Shown: positions 1 to 6,079 of the stretch, in pieces
How the letters are laid out: every line of letters starts with the position of its first letter
How positions within the stretch are numbered: position 1 is the stretch's first letter
NCBI GenBank assembly: GCA_035718085.1
Contig: DASTHS010000029.1
Span: 1-6,648 of the forward strand
DNA length: 6,648 bases
Source of the DNA: DASTHS01 sp035718085
GTDB lineage: Bacteria > Actinomycetota > Acidimicrobiia > Acidimicrobiales > Palsa-688
Direction: 5' to 3'
Translations under genes and position numbers: made by a program
The notes under the pieces: model-generated
Databases searched by the model: none
What the model was told of the DNA's origin: nothing
What the model saw: the letters and a program-made list of their open reading frames with translations, nothing else

Positions 1-78
1 CGCGTCGGTCACCTGCGGAGTCTGGCCGCGATCGGCGACCTCCGTCGGGATGGCGGCGTCGTGGGGGGTGCGGGCCAT
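1..78 (-). CDS. Partial divergent reading frame, N-terminus only, unrecognised
   Basis: An open frame on the minus strand begins with ATG at 78-76 and stays open for all 26 codons to the window edge. It begins MARTPHDAAIPTEVADRG. Twenty-four of its 26 codons end in G or C, which matches the real genes here. The overlapping + strand frame (1-123, no start codon visible, stop TAG at 121) scores lower on the same measure, with about 20 of its first 26 codons. The frame would be divergent from purB with a 54-bp gap between the starts. A G-rich stretch lies about 12 nt upstream of the ATG but is not a convincing ribosome binding site. I do not recognise the product. The segment is too short for a family call and could still be non-coding or the tail of a + strand gene. 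Confidence 0.35.
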   Translation of the reverse strand, partial: MARTPHDAAIPTEVADRGQTPQVTDA

Positions 79-120
79 GACCCGTACGTACCCCCCGGGG
101 GCAGGTGGCACCCCTGCTCG

Positions 121-126
121 TAGACT
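121..126 (+). promoter_or_regulatory. Candidate -10 element of a leaderless purB promoter
   Basis: TAGACT at 121-126 fits the actinobacterial -10 pattern TANNNT. It ends 6 nt before the GTG start of purB at 133, so transcription would begin at or next to the start codon. The purB start has no purine-rich Shine-Dalgarno sequence at the usual distance, which agrees with a leaderless mRNA. There is no recognisable -35 hexamer 16-18 bp upstream, where the sequence is only G-rich. This is inference from spacing and pattern. Confidence 0.4.
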
Positions 127-132
127 CGGGCG

Positions 133-1503
133 GTGCCCGCGCTCTCGCCCCTCGACGGCCGCTACGCCCCCGCCGTGGCCGGTCTGGCCGAGGTCTTCTC
201 CGAGGACGGTCTGTTCAAGCAGCGCCTCGCGGTCGAGGTCGAGTGGCTCGTGGCCCTGGCCGACCGCCCCGAGATCACCGAGCTCGACCCGCTGCACCCG
301 ACCGTGGTGGCCGAGCTGCGCCGGTGGGTCGACGACTTCGGGCCGGACGACGTGGCCGCCATCAAGGCCATCGAGGCGCGCACGAACCACGACGTCAAGG
401 CCGTCGAGTACCACCTGAAGGCCAAGCTCGCCGCCGCCGGGGTCGATGACGCCACCGGCGAGTTCGTGCACTTCGCGTGCACGTCGGAGGACATCAACAA
501 CCTGGCGCACACCCTGGCCCTGCGCGACGGCCTGCTGCACCACTGGCTGCCCGCCGCCGACCGGCTGGTCGAGGAGGTCTGGGCGCTGGCCGAGGCCCAC
601 GCCGCCCTCCCGATGCCGAGCCACACCCACGGCCAGCCGGCCACCCCCACCACCCTCGGCAAGGAGCTGGCGGTGTTCGTCGCCCGGTGGCGACGGCAGC
701 TGGCCGGGCTGCGGGCCGTGCCGTTGACCGGGAAGATGAACGGCGCCACCGGCACCTTCGGCGCCCACCAGGCCGCCTACCCCGAGGTGCCGTGGATCGA
801 GGTGTCCCGCCGCTTCGTCGAGGGCTTCGGCCTGCAGTGGGCGCCGCTCACCACCCAGATCGAGCCGCACGACGCCCTCGCCGAGGTGCTCCACGCCGTC
901 GTGCGCACCAACACCGTGCTGCTCGACTTCTGCCGCGACCTGTGGGAGTACGTGAGCCGGGGCTACCTGCGCCAGCAGGCGGTGGCCGGCGAGGTGGGCT
1001 CCTCGACCATGCCCCACAAGGTGAACCCGATCGACTTCGAGAACGCCGAGGCCAACGTCGGGATCTCCACGGCGCTGGCCGAGCACCTGGCCACCAAGCT
1101 GATGGCGTCGCGCATGCAGCGCGACCTCACCGACTCGTCGGCCATCCGCAACGTCGGCGTCGTCTTCGGCCACTCGCTGCTGGCCCTCACGGCGGCCCGC
1201 CGGGGCCTCGGTCGCGTCGCCCCCGACGCCGCCCGCATGGCCGCCGAGCTCGACGGCGAGTGGGAGGTGCTGGCCGAGGCGGTGCAGACCGTCATGCGCC
1301 GTCACGGCCTGCCCGAGCCCTACGAGCGGCTGAAGGAGCTGACCCGGGGCGCCAGCGTCGACGCCGAGCAGGTGCGGCGCTTCGTCGCCAGCCTGGGACT
1401 GCCGCCGGAGGCCGAGGAGCGCCTGGCCCGGCTGACCCCCGCCGGCTACGTCGGCCTGGCGCCCGAGCTCGTGGCCTTCGCCGCCCCGCCGACACCCCGG
1501 TGA
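133..1503 (+). CDS. purB: Adenylosuccinate lyase
   Basis: PurB catalyses two fumarate-releasing steps of cytoplasmic purine synthesis: SAICAR to AICAR, and adenylosuccinate to AMP. The protein is 456 residues, the same length as E. coli PurB, and aligns with that type from the N-terminal SPLDGRY motif (residues 5-11) onward. Key motifs are CTSEDINNLAHTL (about 116-128), THGQPATPTTLGKE (from about 165, with His166 at the place of the E. coli general acid His171), and the superfamily signature SSTMPHKVNPIDFENAEAN (290-308). Ser290 matches the catalytic Ser295 of E. coli, on the mobile loop. The GTG at 133 is preferred because it places SPLDGRY where the family begins. No Shine-Dalgarno sequence is visible, so translation may be leaderless. 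The TGA stop overlaps the GTG start of pxpA by 4 nt, so the downstream genes are probably cotranscribed and translationally coupled. No residues look damaged. The identification is firm. Confidence 0.97.
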   Translation: MPALSPLDGRYAPAVAGLAEVFSEDGLFKQRLAVEVEWLVALADRPEITELDPLHPTVVAELRRWVDDFGPDDVAAIKAIEARTNHDVKAVEYHLKAKLAAAGVDDATGEFVHFACTSEDINNLAHTLALRDGLLHHWLPAADRLVEEVWALAEAHAALPMPSHTHGQPATPTTLGKELAVFVARWRRQLAGLRAVPLTGKMNGATGTFGAHQAAYPEVPWIEVSRRFVEGFGLQWAPLTTQIEPHDALAEVLHAVVRTNTVLLDFCRDLWEYVSRGYLRQQAVAGEVGSSTMPHKVNPIDFENAEANVGISTALAEHLATKLMASRMQRDLTDSSAIRNVGVVFGHSLLALTAARRGLGRVAPDAARMAAELDGEWEVLAEAVQTVMRRHGLPEPYERLKELTRGASVDAEQVRRFVASLGLPPEAEERLARLTPAGYVGLAPELVAFAAPPTPR

Positions 1504-2276
1504 ACGGCGCCGTCGACCTCAACGCCGACCTGGGGGAGGGGTTCGGCGCGTGGCGCATGGGCGACGACGCCGCCCTGCTCGAGGTGGTGACCAGCGCCAA
1601 CGTCGCCTGCGGCTACCACGCCGGCGACGCCGGCACCATGGCCCGCACCTGCGCGCTGGCGGCCGAGCGCGCCGTGGCGATCGGCGCCCACGTCGCCTAC
1701 CGCGACCTCGCCGGCTTCGGCCGCCGGGCCATCGACGTGCCCGCTGCCCAGGTGCGCGACGAGGTGCTGCACCAGATCGGCGGGCTGGCCGCGTTCGCCG
1801 CTGCGGCCGGGAGCAGGGTCGCCTACGTCAAGCCGCACGGCGCCCTCTACCACCGCGCCTGCGCCGACGGGGAAGTCGCCGCCGCGGTGGTGGACGCCGC
1901 TGTCGCCGCCTCGGGGATGGCCGGCGCCGGCCCGATGGCGGTGCTGTCGCTGCCCGGCAGCGCCCTCGGCGCTGCCGCCCGCGCCGCCGGCCTCGTCGAG
2001 GTGGCCGAGGGCTACCTCGACCGTGGCTACACCCCGGTGGGGGCGCTGGTGCCCAGGGGCGCTCCCGGCGACGTGCTCCACGACCCCGACGAGATCGCCG
2101 CCCGGGCGGTCGACCTGGCCGCCGGCCGGCCGGTGGCCGCCGTGGGCGGGGGCCACGTGCGCCTCGCCGTGCGGTCGCTGTGCACCCACGGCGACGAGCC
2201 GGCCGCCGTGGAGGCCGCCCGTCGCAGCCGCGCCGCCCTCGAGGCGGCCGGGGTCACCGTCGCCGCCTTCGCCTGA
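1500..2276 (+). CDS. pxpA: 5-oxoprolinase subunit A (LamB/YcsF family)
   Basis: PxpA acts with PxpB and PxpC as the prokaryotic ATP-dependent 5-oxoprolinase, opening 5-oxoproline (pyroglutamate, formed from glutamine and glutamyl peptides) to glutamate. The 258-residue length is typical. Family motifs appear in order: DLNADLGEGFG (6-16), SANVACGYHAGD (32-43), GAHVAYRDLAGFGRR (62-76), KPHGALYH (111-118), EGYLDRGYTPVGALVPR (170-186) and the C-terminal CTHGD (228-232). The third motif differs from the usual GAHPSYPD form but resembles variants I recall from other actinobacteria. The GTG start at 1500 lies inside the purB stop (GTGA, 4-nt overlap). It has no Shine-Dalgarno sequence of its own, so translation probably depends on ribosomes finishing purB. 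The fused pxpBC gene follows 5 nt after the stop, which supports the complex assignment. The identification is firm; the substrate rests on the family and the gene trio. Confidence 0.95.
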   Translation: MNGAVDLNADLGEGFGAWRMGDDAALLEVVTSANVACGYHAGDAGTMARTCALAAERAVAIGAHVAYRDLAGFGRRAIDVPAAQVRDEVLHQIGGLAAFAAAAGSRVAYVKPHGALYHRACADGEVAAAVVDAAVAASGMAGAGPMAVLSLPGSALGAAARAAGLVEVAEGYLDRGYTPVGALVPRGAPGDVLHDPDEIAARAVDLAAGRPVAAVGGGHVRLAVRSLCTHGDEPAAVEAARRSRAALEAAGVTVAAFA

Positions 2277-2281
2277 GCGGC

Positions 2282-3826
2282 GTGCCTGCGAGGTGGCGGC
2301 CCGCCGGCCGCCGGGCCGCCCTGGTCGAGGCGACCGACCCGGCCGTCACGGCTGCGGACATCCGAGCCACCGCCAGCGTCGCGGGCGCCCGGCTGGTCGA
2401 GGTGGTGCCGGGGGCGTCGACGGTCCTGGCCGTCGCTGCCAGCGCCGCCGACCTCGACCGCCTGGCAGCGCTGCTCCCGGAGCTCCCGCCCCGGGTGCGG
2501 CAGCGGCCGGGTGGCCGACCGGCCGCCGTCGAGCTCGACGTCGCCTACGACGGCGACGACCTGGCCGAGGTGGCGGCGCGCACAGGGCTGGCGGTCGACG
2601 AGGTCGTGGCCCTGCACGCCGGCGCCACCTTCACCGCCCGCTTCACCGGGTTCGCCCCCGGCTTCGCCTACCTCGACGGCCTGCCGCCCGCCCTGCGCCT
2701 GCCCCGACGGCCGTCGCCCCGGCCCGTCGTGCCCGCCGGGGCAGTGGCCGTCGCCGACCGCTGGAGCGCCGTCTACCCCTCGGCGTCACCGGGCGGGTGG
2801 CACCTGCTCGGTCGGACCTCGGCGACCCTCTTCGACCCGGCGGCCGACCCGCCGGCGCTGCTGGTGCCCGGCACCCGGGTGCGCTTCCGGCCGGTCGACG
2901 CGCTGCCTGCCCCGCCCCCCGGCCGGCCGCCGCCGCCCGTCGCCGCCGGCGGAGACCGCTTGGTGGTCGTCGACCCCGGTGGCGTCGCCCTGGTGCAGGA
3001 CGTCGGCCGGCCCGGGCACGGCCACCTCGGCGTGCCGCCCTCGGGCTGGCTCGACCCCGCCGCCGCCGCCTTGGCCAACCGTCTCGTCGGCGGCGCGGGT
3101 GACGAGGCCGTGCTGGAGCTGGTCGGGCGCGGGCCGCTGCTGCGCCTCGAGGCGTCGTCGTCGCGCGCGGTGGTGGCGGTGGCCGCCGCCGCCGGGGCGC
3201 TGCCAACCGTGGCCGTGGGCGGCGCGCCCGGCCGGCCCGGTCCCCTCGAGGTGGCGCCCGGCGCAGAGGTGCGCGTCGCCGCCGCCGGCCAGCGCTGCTA
3301 CGTGGCCGTCTCCGGCGGCCTGGCCGCCGGCGCCGTGCTCGGCAGCCGGGCCACCGACACCCTGAGCGGCCTCGGCCCGCCGCCCTGCGCCGCCGGCACC
3401 ACGCTCGCCCTCGGCGTCGACACCCGTCGCCGCCCGAGTGTCGACGCCGTCCCCCTGCACCGGCGACTTCCTCCTCCGGGTGCGCCCATGTCGCTGCGGC
3501 TGCGGTTCGGCCCCCGCGACGACTGGCTGGCCGACGGGGCCGGCGACCAGCTCCTCGGTGAGGTGTGGCGGGTGGGGTCGGCGAGCAACCGCGTCGGGCT
3601 CCGGCTCGAGGGCACGCCGCTCGGCCGCCGGCCCGGCGAGCTCGACCCCGAGGGCGCCGTGACCGGGTCGCTGCAGCTGCCGCCCACAGGGCTGCCGGTG
3701 CTGTTCCTCGCCGACCACCCCGTCACCGGCGGCTACCCCGTGGTCGCCGTCGTCGACGACGACGATCTCCCCCTCGCAGGGGCACTGCTGCCCGGCATGC
3801 CGGTGAGGTTCCGCGCAGCGAGGTGA
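2282..3826 (+). CDS. pxpBC: Fused 5-oxoprolinase subunits B and C (PxpB-PxpC)
   Basis: This 514-residue protein joins the other two 5-oxoprolinase subunits in one chain. Residues about 1-205 are the PxpB/KipI (AHS1) domain, with FTGFAPGFAYL (121-131), an R-P-rich stretch ending in VVPAGAVAVAD, and SPGGWHLLGRT (169-179). A proline/glycine-rich linker spans about 206-226. Residues about 227-510 are the PxpC/KipA (AHS2) domain, with VVVDPGGVALVQDVGRPG near its start, PPSGWLDPAAAALANRLVG, and the C-terminal GSLQLPPTGLP (462-472) and TGGYP (482-486) motifs. The GTG at 2282 is chosen because it lies 5 nt after the pxpA stop and gives the short N-terminus of PxpB proteins (R-PAG-R-ALVE); the frame is open further upstream but overlaps pxpA. 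There is no Shine-Dalgarno sequence, so reinitiation after pxpA is likely. Separate B and C genes are the E. coli and B. subtilis arrangement; fusions occur in other bacteria. Related domains occur in urea amidolyase, but PxpA next door favours 5-oxoprolinase. Confidence 0.94.
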   Translation: MPARWRPAGRRAALVEATDPAVTAADIRATASVAGARLVEVVPGASTVLAVAASAADLDRLAALLPELPPRVRQRPGGRPAAVELDVAYDGDDLAEVAARTGLAVDEVVALHAGATFTARFTGFAPGFAYLDGLPPALRLPRRPSPRPVVPAGAVAVADRWSAVYPSASPGGWHLLGRTSATLFDPAADPPALLVPGTRVRFRPVDALPAPPPGRPPPPVAAGGDRLVVVDPGGVALVQDVGRPGHGHLGVPPSGWLDPAAAALANRLVGGAGDEAVLELVGRGPLLRLEASSSRAVVAVAAAAGALPTVAVGGAPGRPGPLEVAPGAEVRVAAAGQRCYVAVSGGLAAGAVLGSRATDTLSGLGPPPCAAGTTLALGVDTRRRPSVDAVPLHRRLPPPGAPMSLRLRFGPRDDWLADGAGDQLLGEVWRVGSASNRVGLRLEGTPLGRRPGELDPEGAVTGSLQLPPTGLPVLFLADHPVTGGYPVVAVVDDDDLPLAGALLPGMPVRFRAAR

Positions 3827-3845
3827 AGGGCGCCCCACGGCCCTG

Positions 3846-3868
3846 CCCGACGACCGCCACCCGTCGGG
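3846..3868. terminator. Weak candidate hairpin in the convergent gap
   Basis: CCCGACG (3846-3852) can pair with CGTCGGG (3862-3868) around a 9-nt loop. The hairpin lies in the 77-bp gap between the converging stops of pxpBC (3826) and the glycosyltransferase gene (3904). Its position is right for a bidirectional transcription end. No T-run follows on either strand, so it is not a canonical intrinsic terminator, and in DNA this GC-rich a 7-bp stem can arise by chance. Confidence 0.25.
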
Positions 3869-3903
3869 GCGGGGGGTCGGCGGCGGCCGTGGCCGCAAGG
3901 TGG

Positions 3904-5340
3904 TCAGGCCGAGCCCGCCACCGGCAGCAGGGCCCGCAGCGAGCGGGAGCGCACGGCCCCGGCGACGACACCGCACGTGTAGGCCGTGTCGTCGACCAGC
4001 GCCAGGCCCACGTAGCGCACCGGGTCGAGGGCGCAGCCGGACGTCGCCCACTCGACCAGCAGCGGCGCCAGCGCCAGCGCCGCCGCCCGCCCCACCGGCC
4101 GCCGCAGGACGAGGCGGCCGGGGCGCCGCCGCCCCGACACCCCGGTCGCAGCGACACCGGCCCACAGCCCGCCGCCCCAGGCGCGCCGCAGCGCCCGGCC
4201 GACGGCGTCGGCTGCCCGCAGCTGCGCCCCGGCGGCAACCCGCACGGCGGCTGCCGTCGGCACCCCGGCCGCCCGCAGCCGGCGCACGGCCACCACCGTC
4301 GACGCCGCCGCGCCAGCCGCCCACCACGGCGGCCCGAGCAGCACGCCGGCGGCGACGGCGCCCAGCGGCAGCCGGCCACCGCGCAGCGGCGCCACGGCAT
4401 CGCCGTGGCGGGAAGCCAGCGGCCCCGCCGACGTGCCGTACGACCAGCGCTGCCGGGCCCACGACCACCACGACGCCCGCGGCGGGTGGAAGGCGACGGC
4501 CGCCGGCTCGTAGCGCACCCGCCAGCCGGCGGCGACGAGGCGCCAGACGAGGTCGACGTCCTCGCCCACGCGCAGCGCGGTGTCGAAGCCGCCCGCCGAC
4601 TCGAGGGCAGCCCGCCGGGCCGCCAGTGCGGCGGTGGGCACGTAGGCCACCCGGGCCCGGGGGCGCACGGGCCCGGCCAGGGGTCCGAGGTCGAGGGGCG
4701 AGCGCACCCGCTCGAAGCGGGCCCGCACCCCCGTCCCCGGCGCCGATCGCACCCGCGGCGCCACCGCCGCCAGGGTGGGGTCGGCGAAGTGGGTGAGCAG
4801 CACGGCGAGGGCGCCCGGTTGGAGCGTGCAGTCGGCGTCGACGAAGACCACCACTTCGGAACCGACGCTGCGCCACCCGTCGTCGCGCGCTGGCGCGGGC
4901 CCGCCGGGGCGCTCCCGGCGCAGCACGCGCACGGCCCAGGGCGTCCGGCCGGGGCCGCCGTCGCCGGGGGCGAGCGCTTCGAGCGAGCCGTCGTCGACGA
5001 CGACCACCTCGTCCGGCGCAGGCACGCCGTCGGCGGCGGGCCGGAGGGCGGCCAGGGTGGCGGCCAGCCCCCCCGGGCGGTCGCGCACGGGCACGACCAC
5101 CGACCAGGTGGGCCAGCGGCCCGGCCGGGTCGGCAGCGGCACGCAGGCCGCCGCGCCGGCGTCGGTGACCGCCCGGGCCACCCCGGCGCCAGGGGTGCCC
5201 GAGCGCAGCGCACGGGCGGCGGCGGGGGAGAAGTGCAGCACCCGCAGCGGTGCCCCCCCGATCAGGCTGCGGTCGTCGACCCACCGGGTCTGCGGCGACA
5301 GGCGCACCCCCCACCCCGGGGGCCACCCGTCGCCGGCCAC
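3904..5340 (-). CDS. mftF: Mycofactocin-type glycosyltransferase (MftF-like)
   Basis: MftF enzymes attach glucose units to mycofactocin, a peptide-derived redox cofactor of actinobacteria. This 478-residue protein matches the family along its length. Its N-terminal part (about 10-40) has the family pattern GWGVRLSPQTRWV, then IGGAPLRVLHFSPAAARAL. A GT2 domain follows with VVVPVRDRPGGL (81-92), VVVDDGS (113-119), the DxD motif VDADC (167-171), GGFD then GEDVDLVWRL (250-268), and RQRWSYGTSAGPLASRH (296-312). The C-terminus has hydrophobic stretches (about 325-350 and 419-431) and the family ending LDPVRYVGLALVDDTAY (438-454), suggesting membrane association. The GTG at 5340 keeps the family N-terminus; GTG at 5307 (residue 12) is an alternative. 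It lies 10 nt after the clpP stop with no clear Shine-Dalgarno sequence, so coupling with clpP is likely. No mftA-E genes are visible here, so the substrate could be mycofactocin made from another locus or something else. The family is confident; the function is inferred. Confidence 0.85.
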   Translation of the reverse strand: MAGDGWPPGWGVRLSPQTRWVDDRSLIGGAPLRVLHFSPAAARALRSGTPGAGVARAVTDAGAAACVPLPTRPGRWPTWSVVVPVRDRPGGLAATLAALRPAADGVPAPDEVVVVDDGSLEALAPGDGGPGRTPWAVRVLRRERPGGPAPARDDGWRSVGSEVVVFVDADCTLQPGALAVLLTHFADPTLAAVAPRVRSAPGTGVRARFERVRSPLDLGPLAGPVRPRARVAYVPTAALAARRAALESAGGFDTALRVGEDVDLVWRLVAAGWRVRYEPAAVAFHPPRASWWSWARQRWSYGTSAGPLASRHGDAVAPLRGGRLPLGAVAAGVLLGPPWWAAGAAASTVVAVRRLRAAGVPTAAAVRVAAGAQLRAADAVGRALRRAWGGGLWAGVAATGVSGRRRPGRLVLRRPVGRAAALALAPLLVEWATSGCALDPVRYVGLALVDDTAYTCGVVAGAVRSRSLRALLPVAGSA

Positions 5341-5350
5341 GGACGGGAAG

Positions 5351-5980
5351 CTACCCGAGGGCGGCCGCCACCCCCATGGCCGCCGCCGGCAGTGGGCGGC
5401 GGGACGTGAGCACCTCGTCGACGAGGCCGTAGGCCACCGCCTCGTCGGCCCCGAGGATGTAGTCGCGGTCGGTGTCGGCGGCGATGCGCTCGACGGGCTG
5501 GCCGGTGTGGGAGGCCAGCAGCTCCTCGAGGCGGCGGCGCAGCAGGCCCATCTCCCGGGCCTGGCGTTCGATGTCGACCGACTGGCCCTGGGCGCCGCCG
5601 TGGGGCTGGTGGATGAGGATGCGGGAGTTCGGCAGGGCGTAGCGCTTCCCCGGCGCGCCCCCGGCGAGGAGCACGGCGGCGCCCGATGCGGCCATGCCGA
5701 GGCAGACCGTCGAGACCGGCGGCCGGATGATCTGCATGGTGTCGTACACCCCGAGGGTGGCCGTCACCGAGCCGCCGGGGCTGTTGAGGTAGAGGCAGAT
5801 GTCCTTGTCCGGGTCTTCGGCCTCGAGGTGGAGCAGCTGGGCGGTCAGCAGGCTGGCCGACCCGTCGGTGATCTCGGTGGTGAGCATGACGATGCGGTCC
5901 TTCAGCAACCGCGAGTAGATGTCGAACGCCCGCTCGCCGCCCGGCGACGACTCGATGACGGTGGGGACCAGGTAGCTCAT
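5351..5980 (-). CDS. clpP: ATP-dependent Clp protease proteolytic subunit
   Basis: ClpP forms the cytoplasmic serine-protease barrel that degrades proteins fed in by AAA+ unfoldases (ClpX, ClpC). The 209-residue protein starts directly at the mature-type axial segment (SYLVPTVIE), with no long propeptide. Motifs are AFDIYSRLLKDRIVML (18-33), YLNSPGGSVTA (64-74), GMAASGAAVLL (95-105), RYALPNSRILIHQPHGGAQGQ (113-133) and ADTDRDYILGADEAVAYGLVDEVL (168-191). The catalytic triad is Ser99, His124 and Asp173. The residue after the catalytic serine is Gly100, where many housekeeping ClpPs have Met; actinobacterial ClpP2 proteins also have small residues here. The ATG at 5980 is set by GGAGGT at 5991-5986, 5 nt upstream; the frame is open far upstream, but that part is noncoding or overlaps the divergent gene. 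No Clp ATPase or second clpP is adjacent. The promoter overlaps twin palindromes, so expression is probably regulated. mftF follows after 10 nt. Confidence 0.96.
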   Translation of the reverse strand: MSYLVPTVIESSPGGERAFDIYSRLLKDRIVMLTTEITDGSASLLTAQLLHLEAEDPDKDICLYLNSPGGSVTATLGVYDTMQIIRPPVSTVCLGMAASGAAVLLAGGAPGKRYALPNSRILIHQPHGGAQGQSVDIERQAREMGLLRRRLEELLASHTGQPVERIAADTDRDYILGADEAVAYGLVDEVLTSRRPLPAAAMGVAAALG

Positions 5981-5993
5981 CGTGCACCTCCAT

Positions 5994-6013
5994 GTGCAAC
6001 TCGAAGGTTGCAC
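5994..6013. promoter_or_regulatory. Palindrome 1, candidate repressor operator
   Basis: GTGCAAC (5994-6000) and GTTGCAC (6007-6013) form an exact inverted repeat with 7-bp arms and a 6-bp spacer. The site covers the predicted transcription start of clpP (about 6005) and touches its -10 element at 6012-6017. It lies 14 nt before the clpP start codon. The same arms and spacing recur in palindrome 2, with centres 41 bp apart, close to four helical turns. This pattern suits two dimers of one repressor bound on the same DNA face. The nearby ArsR-family protein is the natural candidate, by inference. Confidence 0.75.
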
Positions 6014-6040
6014 TATACGGCTGCGCCCGGATCTGTGCAA
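6012..6040 (-). promoter_or_regulatory. clpP-mftF promoter
   Basis: On the minus strand TTGCAC (6040-6035) serves as the -35 hexamer and TATAGT (6017-6012) as the -10 hexamer, separated by exactly 17 bp. TATAGT differs from the sigma70 consensus TATAAT at one position, and it stands out in such GC-rich DNA. Transcription would start near 6005, giving a leader of about 25 nt that carries the GGAGGT ribosome binding site. The -35 lies within palindrome 2 and the -10 abuts palindrome 1, so a bound repressor would block polymerase. Confidence 0.65.
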
Positions 6041-6056
6041 CCATGAGGTTGCACAG
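6033..6056. promoter_or_regulatory. Palindrome 2, candidate repressor operator
   Basis: CTGTGCAACC (6033-6042) and GGTTGCACAG (6047-6056) are exact reverse complements around a 4-bp centre (ATGA). The core repeats the GTGCAAC-N6-GTTGCAC of palindrome 1, and the longer arms suggest it is the stronger site. Its left half holds the -35 of the clpP promoter. Its right edge is 23 bp before the SRPBCC start codon, so it should also affect transcription of that gene and the arsR gene. A + strand TTGCAC in palindrome 1 (6008-6013) could be the -35 for that direction, but the matching -10 (about 6031-6036, ATCTGT) is poor. Confidence 0.78.
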
Positions 6057-6079
6057 CTCCCGCCGCCCAGGAGGCCACC

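Noticed and set aside
477..1499. Upstream extension of pxpA inside purB
   Set aside because: The upstream residues are an Arg/Pro-rich shadow of purB. The LamB/YcsF homology begins right after the GTG at 1500.
1550..2281. Upstream extension of pxpBC inside pxpA
   Set aside because: The translated upstream part is Arg-rich with no domain. PxpB homology starts just after GTG 2282, which is placed 5 nt behind the pxpA stop.
2786..5326. Very long open frame on the minus strand (846 codons) crossing pxpBC, the convergent gap and mftF
   Set aside because: Its translation is low-complexity Arg/Gly/Ala/Pro-rich and matches no motif. It is the out-of-frame shadow of the GC-rich genes on both strands, which carry clear family motifs.
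3565..5409. Long open frame on the + strand (614 codons) opposite mftF
   Set aside because: It reads antisense to a gene with complete MftF motifs. Its composition is Arg/Pro/Gly-rich, and it begins inside pxpBC. It is a product of high GC content and few stop codons.
6033..6056. Palindrome 2 as an intrinsic terminator or riboswitch stem
   Set aside because: It lies between divergent genes, has no T-run, and repeats the half-sites of a second palindrome at helical spacing. A protein-binding site explains it better.
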